This document shows, piece after piece, positions 34,957 to 44,006 of a DNA stretch of 64,000 nt. The position numbers and the translations under genes were made by a program. Below the pieces are notes generated by a model. It was not told the origin of the DNA and did no database searches. It worked only from the letters and a program-made list of their open reading frames with translations. This DNA is from Thermoactinomyces intermedius (GTDB taxonomy: Bacteria; Bacillota; Bacilli; Thermoactinomycetales; Thermoactinomycetaceae). The stretch lies in the NCBI RefSeq assembly GCF_016055025.1, contig NZ_JAECVW010000009.1; one strand, 5' to 3'. How positions within the stretch are numbered: position 1 is the stretch's first letter; each line of letters begins with the position of its first letter.

Positions 34957-35212
34957 AACTTCTATCACCTGCTTTCTTCCTCTCAAACAAAACCGAGCAT
35001 TTACGGCTCAACTTTATTTATTGTAACGAAAATGCAACCGGACCGGTCCGCAGCTTGGAACAAAAGATGGAAGATTCGTTGACAAAACAATAAAACGACT
35101 TCTCCAGCCCCTGTAAAAATACCTGCCTCAGGCGGGACAACCCCCTCCGCTTTCCCTTGCCATCCCCGGATAAAATCCTCCTCCCCCCTTCCGGAAAGCC
35201 CGATGACGCAAA

Positions 35213-35249
35213 ACGGCTTTATATGGTTGCAAGTCCCATATAAAGCCGT
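35213..35249 (-). terminator. Intrinsic terminator after the secreted helveticin-like gene
   Basis: A perfect 14-base-pair stem (ACGGCTTTATATGG / CCATATAAAGCCGT) with TTTT on the minus strand. The rest of 34987-35212 holds the tex leader and no gene that I can see. Confidence 0.8.
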
Positions 35250-35272
35250 GGCATTGTTTTTTGATCCGGAAA

Positions 35273-36247
35273 TTATTCTTTTGAAGCGCTGTAATCGTTA
35301 AAATAAGCGACATTGTCCGAAGCCGTGTCTCCGGAAGATTTTCTCCGGTTTGCATGGAACCAGAGCTTATCCCCGTTGGCAATTCCGACCCCTTCAATCT
35401 CGAAAAGATCCGGATATTGACCGGACGTGATGCGGAAAGACAGATCATCATCGGCATGGATCGTGCCGGAAGCCGTGGAGATATTCCGGTAAACGAGGAT
35501 GATGCTGACGTTTTTGTATTTTTCCACCGTATTGCCGGTCAGCGGAAAATATAACGTGTCGTTGTAATAACCGATTCCCTGGGTGGCAAATTCCGTGATT
35601 TCCGGAGGGACGGGCTGATGATTGACCAACGCGTCTTTAATATTTAATTGAAAAGCTTGAGTCACATTGATCGTGCCGCTGGTTGCATTCAGCGGAAGAT
35701 CCCCCCGGTAAAAAGTGGTTCCGGATTTAAAGAGAAAGTGGATGTTGTCAGCATCTTTTCCGGTGATCGCCACTCCCGACATCGCTTTGTTTTCGCCATT
35801 GTATTTGATCGTGTAGTTTCCGGCTTTATAATACTTCGTCCCTTCATACTTCAGTTTCACCAAGCTCATACTGCCGGCTTTCATGGTGACAACAAACATA
35901 TAATAATTTCCGTTGTTGCTGTGTAAGGCAATATCATTGGCGTGGCCAAGGTAGTTTGCGTAAGTGGTTCCGTTATCCCCGTTCGTCATGAGTGTCGTGG
36001 TTCCGTCACTCATCCTCGTCCGGTAAATCACTGCCTTGGTTTCATCATTGTTGATTTTGACGGAATAGGTGTAAGTCGACCCCACGGCAAATCCTTGCGC
36101 GGCGTAACAACTGTTGGCATTGCCGAGAAGCGAAACGGTGGTATACGTGTTGTAATAGGCCGCACCGGCAGTGTCCGGCAGCAGGATCGAAGCGCACAAG
36201 ACAATCACCACAAACATCAGAACCCATTTCATCTTGCCTGGTTTCAT
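35273..36247 (-). CDS. Secreted beta-rich protein, possible helveticin J/TagC-like propeller
   Basis: The 324-residue protein has a clear signal peptide (KPGKMKWVLMFVVIVLCASI, cleavage near AGA-AY). The mature part is Thr/Ser/Asn/Tyr-rich with repeated short beta strands. AQGFAVGSTYTYSVKIN, YLGHANDIAL and YYMFVVTMKAGSMSLVKLKY recall the GH(G/A)N-type repeats of the helveticin J class III bacteriocin and TagC-like beta-propeller group. That assignment is from pattern memory only. Bacteriocin, phage-like binding protein or surface lectin are all open. It lies downstream of the two-component system genes on the same strand but with a 75-base gap. Confidence 0.5.
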   Translation of the reverse strand: MKPGKMKWVLMFVVIVLCASILLPDTAGAAYYNTYTTVSLLGNANSCYAAQGFAVGSTYTYSVKINNDETKAVIYRTRMSDGTTTLMTNGDNGTTYANYLGHANDIALHSNNGNYYMFVVTMKAGSMSLVKLKYEGTKYYKAGNYTIKYNGENKAMSGVAITGKDADNIHFLFKSGTTFYRGDLPLNATSGTINVTQAFQLNIKDALVNHQPVPPEITEFATQGIGYYNDTLYFPLTGNTVEKYKNVSIILVYRNISTASGTIHADDDLSFRITSGQYPDLFEIEGVGIANGDKLWFHANRRKSSGDTASDNVAYFNDYSASKE

Positions 36248-36322
36248 AAACGACCCCCCTTATGAATAATATTCTATGCATTCATCTAATTCCTCTTTAA
36301 ATTCAAAATAAAAAAACGATAT

Positions 36323-37753
36323 TTACTCTGCGGGAAGACCAATTTGAAACCGGATCATCCCTTCCCTTTGACAGGCTTGAATTGTTCCTTGATGCATTTC
36401 TACAATCCGTTTCACGATTGCCAGCCCCAATCCGGATCCGCCTTTGGAACGGGAGGGATCCCCCGTGACAAACATCCCGAACAGTTGTTGAAAAGTGTCC
36501 GGATCAATCGGGTCGGCCGGATTCGCGATCTCGATCACCGCTTTCTTTTCCCTGGGATATGTCTTAATTTCCAAAAACCCCGGCCTTTTGGCATAGCAAA
36601 CGGCATTTTGAATGAGATTGTCAAACAACCGCACCATCAAAAGCGGATCTCCTTTGACCCGCAGTTCGCCGTTACATAACATCTTTTTCATTTCCAAGTC
36701 TTCCTGTTCCCTCAGCATGAACGATTCTTCCAATAACTGTTCCAATAAAGTATTCAAGGAAATAGTTTCGGTTTGGATTTGGATTGGTTCATGTGTCAAC
36801 CTGGCATAATCAAACAAGTCATCGATCATTTGTTTCAGCTTTTCAGACTTGGAAAGGGCGATCTTAATAAATGAAACCAATTCTTCTTTTTTCATGTCGG
36901 AATGGTCCTGCACGAATTTCAAATAGCCGATGACAGAGGTCAGGGGTGTCCGCAGGTCATGGGAAATGCTGGTGATGAGCCCGTTGCGTTCCCGCACTGC
37001 TTTTTGTTCTTGCTCCCGCTTTTTTTCCAATTGTTCCGCCATCCGGTTCACATGAACTGCCATCGAGGCGATTTCATCCCGTCCCGTCTCCTGCAAACGG
37101 CAGCTGAAGTTCCCTGCTGCAATCTCATTCATCCCTTGCACGACCATTTCAATCTGTTTTAATTTCTTATGGGTCAGAAGCAAATACACCACGATAAAGA
37201 GAAAGACAGCCGTAAGCGATGTCAGGACCGAATTGACCCTTCGATAAACTCCGGTGACCGGACGATGCTTCTTGCCGGCGATAAAATAAACCTCTTTCTT
37301 CCGCAACGAAAAAGGATATATCGCAACAATTTCCCTTGATCCCGCGTCCTGACGGACGGTTTCTTCTTGCCGGGCCATCTTCATCTGGATTTGATAAAGA
37401 TCCACTTTGGTTTCCGAAACATTTCCCGAATGATAAAGAACCTCCCCTTCCTTGCTTACAATCATCAGCTTCATGCCGGTCTTTTTCATCTGCCGGTTTA
37501 AGGAATGGTTGATTTCCTCCTGTTTCATCCGTTGAATGACCGGCGCCAAACCTTTGATCCTTTGTTGCAATTCCAGGTTTGTCGGATACGTATAATAAGG
37601 TTCAGTCGTATAAAAAATATATTTTGTGAATCCAAATGAAAGCCATGCACAAGCCACACTTATCAGAACCATCCCGATCATTTGGATCCTGAAACTAAAT
37701 GCAATCCTTTGGTACAAACATAAAAAGACTTGAGGAATCCACTTTTTAACCAC
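36323..37753 (-). CDS. Sensor histidine kinase with extracytoplasmic sensor domain
   Basis: The 476-residue membrane kinase has a first helix at about residues 25-43, an extracytoplasmic domain of about 120 residues (YTTEPYYTYPTNLELQQR onward), a second helix near 165-185, HAMP, a HisKA H-box ITSISHDLRTPLTS (His near 265) and an ATPase domain with NLIQNAVCYAK, IEIANPADPID and GGSGLGLAIVKRIVE. It is the partner of the response regulator that overlaps its start. The start is uncertain: a GTG at 37753 overlapping the regulator stop fits the family N-terminus, though its ribosome-binding site is weak. The signal is unknown. Confidence 0.85.
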   Translation of the reverse strand: MVKKWIPQVFLCLYQRIAFSFRIQMIGMVLISVACAWLSFGFTKYIFYTTEPYYTYPTNLELQQRIKGLAPVIQRMKQEEINHSLNRQMKKTGMKLMIVSKEGEVLYHSGNVSETKVDLYQIQMKMARQEETVRQDAGSREIVAIYPFSLRKKEVYFIAGKKHRPVTGVYRRVNSVLTSLTAVFLFIVVYLLLTHKKLKQIEMVVQGMNEIAAGNFSCRLQETGRDEIASMAVHVNRMAEQLEKKREQEQKAVRERNGLITSISHDLRTPLTSVIGYLKFVQDHSDMKKEELVSFIKIALSKSEKLKQMIDDLFDYARLTHEPIQIQTETISLNTLLEQLLEESFMLREQEDLEMKKMLCNGELRVKGDPLLMVRLFDNLIQNAVCYAKRPGFLEIKTYPREKKAVIEIANPADPIDPDTFQQLFGMFVTGDPSRSKGGSGLGLAIVKRIVEMHQGTIQACQREGMIRFQIGLPAE

Positions 37754-38471
37754 GGAAATCCCGGGCCGGTGATTCCTGAACTTTATAACCAACCCCCCAT
37801 ACCGTTTGAATGATCGTCGGCCGTTTGGGATCCGGCTCAATCTTTTCCCGAATCTTTCGAATATGAACCATAATGGTGTTATTGGATGTCAACATCGGTT
37901 CATTCCATACCCTTTCATAAATTTGTTCAGCGGTAAAAACCACTCCGGGATGGCGGGCCAGCAAAACCAAAATATCAAATTCCCTGGGGGTAAGCCGGAC
38001 TTCTTTTCCATTTGCAAAAACTTGTCTTGAAAGCAGATGGATGATCAGGTGCTGAACCGTGATCACATTTTTTAAACCGGAACTTTTCGCAGCAAAATAA
38101 AGATACCTTCGCAAATGAGCTTTGATTCGGGCCACCAGCTCCAAGGGATTAAAAGGTTTGGTCATATAATCATCCGCCCCGATACTCAATCCCTGAATTT
38201 TATCCAAGTCATTCGTTTTTGCCGTCAGGATGATAATCGGCATCCAGTATTTTTCCCGGATGCGGATACAAGCTTCCAGCCCGTCCATTTCCGGCATCAT
38301 CAAGTCCAACACCATTAAGTCAATGGAATGCGACCCGGCCAACTGCAATGCTTCCTTTCCATTGGTCGCCTGTAAAATGCGATATCCTTCGTTGTGTAAA
38401 TAAAGTTGCATGAACCGTCGGATTTCTTGATCATCATCCACGAGCAGAATCACCGGTTGATCCTTTCTCAT
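37746..38471 (-). CDS. OmpR-family response regulator
   Basis: The 241-residue regulator has a receiver domain (LLVDDDQEIR, phosphoacceptor in LMVLDLMMPEMDG, Thr in IILTAK, Lys in MTKPFNP) and a winged-helix DNA-binding domain (VRLTPREFDILVLLARHPG, MVHIRKIREKIEPD). The start is placed at an ATG (38471) that directly precedes the receiver. The same frame stays open back to an ATG at 38687 with a much better ribosome-binding site (AAGGAG), which would add 72 residues including a C-x8-C-x2-C-x3-C cluster. See the separate finding. Confidence 0.88.
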   Translation of the reverse strand: MRKDQPVILLVDDDQEIRRFMQLYLHNEGYRILQATNGKEALQLAGSHSIDLMVLDLMMPEMDGLEACIRIREKYWMPIIILTAKTNDLDKIQGLSIGADDYMTKPFNPLELVARIKAHLRRYLYFAAKSSGLKNVITVQHLIIHLLSRQVFANGKEVRLTPREFDILVLLARHPGVVFTAEQIYERVWNEPMLTSNNTIMVHIRKIREKIEPDPKRPTIIQTVWGVGYKVQESPARDFRG

Positions 38472-38700
38472 TGTGTTTTCCCAACCGCCTTTTTCTTTGA
38501 GTTTTGAGAACGCCGCAAAACAGATGGAATATTCCAAAAAACCAAAAGCTGCCCAAAAAGGGCATCCTCTGTTGCACCCCCGGCAACCGGACCCATACCA
38601 AGAGAGAATGCACCGGTCCGGAAATCCGTTCCCCGTATTCGCCCATAACCCCATTCGTCCCCAATAAACCTCTTCTCCTGTATCCATGCAATTCTCCTTC

Positions 38701-39258
38701 TTATTTTGAACATACATAAACAAAACCGGGGGGCAAATTCACGGGTACAAACCGCACGTCCACTTTTCCGAAATGGCTTCTCAGCATGGACAACATATGC
38801 AAAGAATATTGATAAGCTACAAACACCCCGTTACCCGACAATACTTGCCGGATTTCATTCAATATATTCATACAGTCCTGTTTGGAAAAATTGGCAAAAG
38901 GCAACGAAGAAACCACACAATCCGCCTGGTTCATTCCCCGCAGGTGTAATTCCCGTTTCAAATTTCTTGCATCACAACAATGAATAAACCTTGGAAATTG
39001 ATCTTTTAAATACCGGCGGAGCTCAGGATCCAGTTCAAAAGTGATCACCCGGCAGGAAGGATTCACCCGGTTTGCAATTTCCCGGGTTACCACTCCGGTT
39101 CCCGCCCCCAATTCCAATACGGTTTGGGTTTGGTCCCAATTTACCGGTTTCAGCAGGGAATTGGCAAGATACCTGGAACTCGGGGTGATACTGCCGATGG
39201 TTCTGGGCGAAGACATGAATTTCGAGAAAAAAAGGATTCTTTCCATGAGCGATTGCAT
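38701..39258 (-). CDS. SAM-dependent methyltransferase, phospholipid N-methyltransferase-like
   Basis: The 185-residue class I methyltransferase has the SAM-binding motif VLELGAGTGVVTREIA (about residue 47), ITFELDPEL (motif II) and VVSSLPFANF (motif IV). The layout is like the PmtA-type phospholipid methyltransferases and related rRNA adenine methylase-fold proteins. Its substrate cannot be told from sequence alone. It is the first gene of a unit with the two-component system, so a membrane-lipid role sensed by that system is possible. The ATG follows AAAAGGAG. Confidence 0.75.
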   Translation of the reverse strand: MQSLMERILFFSKFMSSPRTIGSITPSSRYLANSLLKPVNWDQTQTVLELGAGTGVVTREIANRVNPSCRVITFELDPELRRYLKDQFPRFIHCCDARNLKRELHLRGMNQADCVVSSLPFANFSKQDCMNILNEIRQVLSGNGVFVAYQYSLHMLSMLRSHFGKVDVRFVPVNLPPGFVYVCSK

Positions 39259-39928
39259 TCATTTTGCAGCTCCTTTTTGCGAATTTGAATACAAGATAAA
39301 GCATAATTCTTAAAATAAAAGAAGCTTTTTTCTTATCATTTCCTTAAGAAACATTTTCTTGCGTAAAACCCCCTCCTTATTTTTTGAATATTCCAAAAAC
39401 AAAATAGATGAAACGCCTCCATTCCTTTATTCACCGATGTGGAAAGGAGGAGCCCTAAAGAACAGGGGAAGCCGGTTTTGAAACAGAAGATTGTTCACCT
39501 TAGCACATACCAATGATAGCGCATTCATAATTAAAATTTATCATTTCAAAACAAAACTCATAAAAATACAAATCAATTAAAAAATCATGCGAACTAAAAT
39601 TTATCTTTCCGCCGAACCGGTTTCTTTATAAAACCGTTTTTTTCCACGGGTAAAAAGGAGGGAATATGTGGAAAACGACGCAATGCTTATAACTTTGGGT
39701 TTTGGAGAATATTAATATATGAATTTTTCATGCAATCATCTTCTTGAAAAAGAAAAATTATACAATTTGAAATTAAGTGTGGAAGAAACCTATGGATGTT
39801 TGGTAAACTATATTATATAAATATTTATTCATTTTGATTAATAGAAGGTTATTAATTCTATTAATCGAAAAATTTATTATCTAAAAGTTTTTTGTGAACA
39901 ATTTTACTAATGAAAGGATGATTCAAAG
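39259..39928. other. 670-base AT-rich intergenic region before glutamate dehydrogenase
   Basis: No full gene is visible. It contains a plus-strand terminator-like hairpin (CGGTTT-N6-AAACCG plus a T run, 39617-39643). Immediately downstream a strong AAAAAGGAGGGAATAT site precedes a GTG frame of 15 codons (39669-39716). At about 39440-39480 the segment GGAAAGGAGGAGCCC with a CCCT/AGGGG pair may be structured RNA. Divergent promoters for the methyltransferase and gdh genes must lie here. The function of the hairpin and short frame is unknown. Confidence 0.45.
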
Positions 39929-41209
39929 TTGCCAGTATCCACCGTTACGTCTGACAAACTTGAGTCTTTGAACCCGTATGAAATTGTTCAGATCCAGATC
40001 GATCAAGCTGGCAAGAAGCTGGGGGTTTCCGAGGATATTCTTAATATTCTCAAAAAACCAAAACGCGTTTTGAGTGTCTCCTTCCCCGTCAAAATGGATG
40101 ATGGTTCCATCCGTGTCTTTGAAGGATTCCGCTCCCAGCACACCGATGCCATGGGGCCGACCAAGGGGGGCATCCGCTTTCATCCTGATGTCACGATGGA
40201 TGAAGTCAAAGCTTTGTCCATGTGGATGAGTTTCAAATGTGCGGTGACCGATGTTCCTTACGGCGGCGGAAAAGGAGGCGTCATCTGCGATCCGCGCAAG
40301 CTGAGCAAAGGTGAGATTGAGCGTGTCAGCCGCGGCTTTATTGAGGCTATTGCCGATATCGTCGGGCCGGAAAAAGATATTCCTGCTCCCGATGTTTATA
40401 CCAATGCCCAAACCATGGGTTGGATGATGGATACTTACAGTCGGATGAAAGGAAAATTCAGCCCCGGAGTCATCACCGGAAAACCCCTCAGCCTGGGCGG
40501 ATCCAAAGGACGCAATGAAGCGACGGCCAGAGGTTGTGCCTTCGCTATTGAACAGGCAATGGAAAAATTAAACAAACCCCTCCAAGGCGCCACTGTGGCG
40601 GTGCAAGGATTCGGAAATGCCGGCCGCATCGTTGCTGATTTGTTGGCCGAAAAAGGTTGCAAAATTGTTGCCGTCAGTGACACCTCGGGCGCCATTTACC
40701 AAAAAGACGGTTTAAACCTTGACGAAGTCAAAAAATTGAAGGATGACAAAAACAGCAAAATCACCGATCTCTCCGATGCACAGGTCCTCGAAAACCCGGA
40801 AGAAATCTTGGAATTGGATGTGGACATTCTCGTTCCGGCCGCACTGGAAAATGTGATTACCCGCAAAAACGCAGACCGCATCCAAGCCAAGGTTGTCGCT
40901 GAAGCAGCCAACGGACCGACAACCCCCAAAGCCGATGAAGTCTTATTCAAAAAAGGAGTGCATTTGATCCCCGACATTCTGGCCAATGCCGGTGGAGTCA
41001 TTGTCTCCTATTTCGAATGGGTGCAAAACCTGATGCATTATTATTGGACCGAAGAAGAAGTCAACAGCAAATTGAAAGAAAAAATCGTGCGCTCTTACAA
41101 TGAAGTCTACGATCTTGCCCAAAAAGAAAACACCGATCTGCGCACGGCGGCATACATGGTGGCCATCAAACGGATTACAGAAGCCATTGAAGCCAGAGGC
41201 TGGATCTGA
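39929..41209 (+). CDS. NAD-dependent glutamate dehydrogenase
   Basis: The 426-residue Glu/Leu/Phe/Val dehydrogenase interconverts glutamate and 2-oxoglutarate plus ammonia. The active-site Lys lies in VPYGGGKGGVICDP; GPTKGGIRFHPDV and DIPAPDVYTNAQTMGWMMD are the substrate segments, and VAVQGFGNAG is the NAD-binding loop. The length and sequence style match RocG/GudB of Bacillus. A TTG start follows AAAGGATGATTCAAAG. It is monocistronic with its own terminator. Confidence 0.94.
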   Translation: MPVSTVTSDKLESLNPYEIVQIQIDQAGKKLGVSEDILNILKKPKRVLSVSFPVKMDDGSIRVFEGFRSQHTDAMGPTKGGIRFHPDVTMDEVKALSMWMSFKCAVTDVPYGGGKGGVICDPRKLSKGEIERVSRGFIEAIADIVGPEKDIPAPDVYTNAQTMGWMMDTYSRMKGKFSPGVITGKPLSLGGSKGRNEATARGCAFAIEQAMEKLNKPLQGATVAVQGFGNAGRIVADLLAEKGCKIVAVSDTSGAIYQKDGLNLDEVKKLKDDKNSKITDLSDAQVLENPEEILELDVDILVPAALENVITRKNADRIQAKVVAEAANGPTTPKADEVLFKKGVHLIPDILANAGGVIVSYFEWVQNLMHYYWTEEEVNSKLKEKIVRSYNEVYDLAQKENTDLRTAAYMVAIKRITEAIEARGWI

Positions 41210-41293
41210 TCAAGCGTTCTCTCCTTCTCTCTTTTGAAAGCGGGAACCGGTCATTCCTCCCGCTTCATTCCTCTGTCTGTTTCTAAAAGGCAC

Positions 41294-41345
41294 GGCTCCT
41301 CCAAGCTCTCCGGACGTACCGGGAACCTGGAGGGGCATTTTTTTC
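41294..41345 (+). terminator. Intrinsic terminator after glutamate dehydrogenase
   Basis: CTCCTCCA...TGGAGGGG with an inner CCGG/CCGG pair, followed by seven T. Confidence 0.8.
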
Positions 41346-41379
41346 CAAAATAAAAAAGCATACCTCAACAAGGTACACT

Positions 41380-42165
41380 TCATATTACTTCGGAAGGCTC
41401 CATCCGAATTGCCTGCCTCAATTTTTGCAGGGCACGGCGCTGCAAACGGGATACATGCATCTGGGAAATCCCCAACCGGTCCCCTGCCTGTTTTTGGCTG
41501 AGGTTTTCAAAAAAGGTTAATTTTAATATCTCTTGTTCCCTTTCGCTTAAAGCCGAAAAAATTTTTTCCAATAACAATTTCCGGTCAATTTGTTCGAATT
41601 CTTTATCCTCTGCCCCCACCAGATCCAGCAGGGTCACCTGACTTCCGTCATTGCTTGCCTCGATCGGGTTATCCACAGAAACCGCATGATAACTTCGTCC
41701 CATCTCCATCGTTTCCAAGACTTCCTCCTCACTGACTCCCAAATACTCCGCAATCTCATTCACACGAGGCGATCGCTGCAATTGAGCCGTCAGGTCTTCC
41801 ACCGCCTTTTTGATCCGGGGCCCCAGCTCCTTAATCCGCCTTGGGACGTGAACGCTCCAGGTTTTATCCCGCATATGCCGTTTGATTTCGCCTACAATGG
41901 TAGGGACGGCAAAACTTTCAAAGTTCCGCCCCATGGACAAATCAAATCGTTTCAGCGATGCAATCAATCCGATCATTCCCACTTGCACCAAATCTTCATA
42001 CGGTTCATTGCCGTATGCAAATTTATGCGCAATGGTTTCGACCAGATCGCGATAATGATGGATCAAGGTTTCCTGTGCTTTTGAATCCTCATTTTTCTGA
42101 AAGCGGCTGATCAAATCCAGTATTTGTTCATCGGTTAGTGGGGAAGGATGTGGACGTTTCGACAT
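41380..42165 (-). CDS. sigB: General stress sigma factor SigB
   Basis: The 261-residue sigma-70 group 3 factor has region 2 (YEDLVQVGMIGLIASLKRFD, FAVPTIVGEIKRHMRDKTWS), region 3 and region 4 (LSEREQEILKLTFFENLSQK, then ISQMHVSRLQRRALQKLR). It directs RNA polymerase to general stress promoters. RsbW holds it inactive. Its start overlaps rsbW by 38 bases. No rsbX follows it. Confidence 0.95.
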   Translation of the reverse strand: MSKRPHPSPLTDEQILDLISRFQKNEDSKAQETLIHHYRDLVETIAHKFAYGNEPYEDLVQVGMIGLIASLKRFDLSMGRNFESFAVPTIVGEIKRHMRDKTWSVHVPRRIKELGPRIKKAVEDLTAQLQRSPRVNEIAEYLGVSEEEVLETMEMGRSYHAVSVDNPIEASNDGSQVTLLDLVGAEDKEFEQIDRKLLLEKIFSALSEREQEILKLTFFENLSQKQAGDRLGISQMHVSRLQRRALQKLRQAIRMEPSEVI

Positions 42166-42616
42166 GATTTTCCACCACGTCCTTTCGGATATACTTGGTC
42201 ATTCTCACAATGACTCCGTTATCACCTTTGATATCGACGTGATCCATCAAGGATTTAATCAAATACAATCCCAACCCGCGCTCACGGATTCCGTTCATGG
42301 AACCGCTCACTTTAATCGGGCCGGTTCTCTTTTTCACTTCATCCAGATCAAAACTGTTTCCACGGTCGATCACTTCAATCTGAATGCGGTTGGGGAAAAT
42401 ATTGCAAGTCACCTCAATTTCGCCTTCACCGCCGCAATAAGCATGATCGACAGCATTGGTGCAAGCTTCGGAAACTGCCAATTTCAGATCCTCGATGTCG
42501 TCATAAGAAAACCCCATGCGATTGGCAATCCCAGATACAGTCAATCTTGCAATCCCAACATAATCCGGTTTGGCGGGAATCATCAAATTAACCAAATCCA
42601 AGGGTTTATCACTCAT
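42128..42616 (-). CDS. rsbW: Anti-sigma-B factor and serine kinase RsbW
   Basis: The 162-residue GHKL-fold kinase binds SigB and phosphorylates RsbV. It shows LKLAVSEACTNAVDHAY (N box), VIDRGNSFDLDEV (G1 box) and RERGLGLYLIKSLMDHV (G2). It starts within the end of rsbV (four-base overlap). The partner-switch with RsbV and SigB is known for the family. Confidence 0.95.
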   Translation of the reverse strand: MSDKPLDLVNLMIPAKPDYVGIARLTVSGIANRMGFSYDDIEDLKLAVSEACTNAVDHAYCGGEGEIEVTCNIFPNRIQIEVIDRGNSFDLDEVKKRTGPIKVSGSMNGIRERGLGLYLIKSLMDHVDIKGDNGVIVRMTKYIRKDVVENHVETSTSFPTNR

Positions 42617-42948
42617 TGGCGGCCATCCTCCTGCGCTTTGTCTTCAATTTCCATAATCTCATACAAACCTGTGATTTTAAAAAGACGGGACAATCGGGGA
42701 TTCATCCCGGAAATGATCAGTTTTCCTGCCGTTTGCCTTTGTGCTTTGTATGCCCCGATTAAAACGCCGAGTCCGGTGCTGTCGATATAATCCACTTGTG
42801 ACAAATTGACCGTGATCTGTCTTGTTCCGTCACAAAGCGGCAGTAATTTTTCCCTTAACTTGGGAGCGGTATAAACGTCAACTTCCCCTTCCACCATGAC
42901 TGTGATCTGATTCTCTTTCTCCTTTTTCTCGTGCACAACCAGATTCAT
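42613..42948 (-). CDS. rsbV: Anti-anti-sigma factor RsbV
   Basis: The 111-residue STAS-domain protein carries VNLSQVDYIDSTGLGVLIGAY, with the phosphorylated Ser in DSTGL. Unphosphorylated RsbV binds RsbW and frees SigB. Its start overlaps the rsbU stop (ATGA), which couples their translation. Confidence 0.95.
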   Translation of the reverse strand: MNLVVHEKKEKENQITVMVEGEVDVYTAPKLREKLLPLCDGTRQITVNLSQVDYIDSTGLGVLIGAYKAQRQTAGKLIISGMNPRLSRLFKITGLYEIMEIEDKAQEDGRQ

Positions 42949-44006
42949 TCACCCACGACCTCCTTCTGCTCTGGGTCCCCCGTATCCATTTCGTCTGCGT
43001 CACGTTTTAAAATAACTATCGTTTGATCATCTCGAATTTTATAACCACACATATCATAAAGTGCTTGGTGAATGGTTTCAACAGCTTCTTGTGCCGGGAG
43101 ATGAATATGCGTGCGGATAATCTCTTTCAACATATCCCGCTCAATAAACCGGCCATCCACTTTACACTCCGTTACCCCGTCGGAAAATAAAATAATCGCA
43201 TCTTGAGGTGATAACCGGATTTTATATTCCGGATACCTGACTTCCCTGGATACGCCGAGCACAAGCCCCTTGGTCTCCAGATCAACAAACTCGCCGGTTT
43301 CATGGCAATAATAGAGCCCGGGTTCATGCCCGGCGGTTGCATACCGAAATTGATGGTTCAACGAATCATATACCCCGTAAACCATGGTGATAAACATACT
43401 CGGATCCACATTGCGCTCCACCACGGTGTTTAAATCGCGCAAAACCTGGGACGGTGATAAAGGAGCGGATGGTTGATCATCCAGCCGGTCCATCGCATAT
43501 TTAATCATCGACATACAAAGTGCCGCGGGAATCCCTTTTCCGATAATATCGGCGATGGCAATCCCCAGCGATCCCGAACCATGATCAACGAAGTTATAGT
43601 AATCGCCGCTCATCTGCTTGGCGGCCACACTCACCACGCCAATATCGACGCCACCCAACTTCGGAGGCCCGTCCGGCAACAAAGTTTGTTGCATTCCGAC
43701 GGCCACTTCGATCTCATTTTCCAATTCCCGGTGCCGATTGACCAGTTTCTCTTTTTCACGATAAGAAATACCGTAACCGATCATGATCTCAATCAACAGA
43801 TCAAACGAGGCTTTCAGATCATCCGGCATATCGGGATATTGCTCTTTCATGGCCTTGACATGCATGTTCACCACTTCGTCCGGAGGAATCCGCTTTTCCA
43901 AAAACCATTTACTCAGCTGCTGCACACTATACAAATGATCTTCTTTTTTTGAAGTAATATATGAAGCCAAAAGCTTCTGATATAACTTTTTTAAATGAAT
44001 GTCCAT
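42945..44006 (-). CDS. rsbU: RsbV-P phosphatase RsbU
   Basis: The 353-residue protein has an N-terminal helical domain of about 85 residues like the RsbT-binding domain of B. subtilis RsbU (LIEIMIGYGISYREKEKL), a linker coiled coil, and a PP2C-type SpoIIE phosphatase domain (KQMSGDYYNFVDHG, IADIIGKGIPAALCMSMIKY, TAGHEPGLYY, LFSDGVTE, RDDQTIVIL). It dephosphorylates RsbV-P to activate SigB. The operon here contains neither rsbT nor rsbR/rsbS upstream; the next genes are ndoAI-ndoA. AAGGAGACCAAT precedes the ATG. Confidence 0.93.
   Translation of the reverse strand: MDIHLKKLYQKLLASYITSKKEDHLYSVQQLSKWFLEKRIPPDEVVNMHVKAMKEQYPDMPDDLKASFDLLIEIMIGYGISYREKEKLVNRHRELENEIEVAVGMQQTLLPDGPPKLGGVDIGVVSVAAKQMSGDYYNFVDHGSGSLGIAIADIIGKGIPAALCMSMIKYAMDRLDDQPSAPLSPSQVLRDLNTVVERNVDPSMFITMVYGVYDSLNHQFRYATAGHEPGLYYCHETGEFVDLETKGLVLGVSREVRYPEYKIRLSPQDAIILFSDGVTECKVDGRFIERDMLKEIIRTHIHLPAQEAVETIHQALYDMCGYKIRDDQTIVILKRDADEMDTGDPEQKEVVGE

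Noticed and set aside
35100..35150. CCTGCCTCAGGCGG palindrome downstream of the helveticin-like gene
   Set aside because: It is short and imperfect and lies beyond a better terminator; no function can be supported.
35128..35457. A 109-codon minus-strand frame overlapping the end of the helveticin-like gene
   Set aside because: It is in another frame of a well-supported gene and crosses its terminator.
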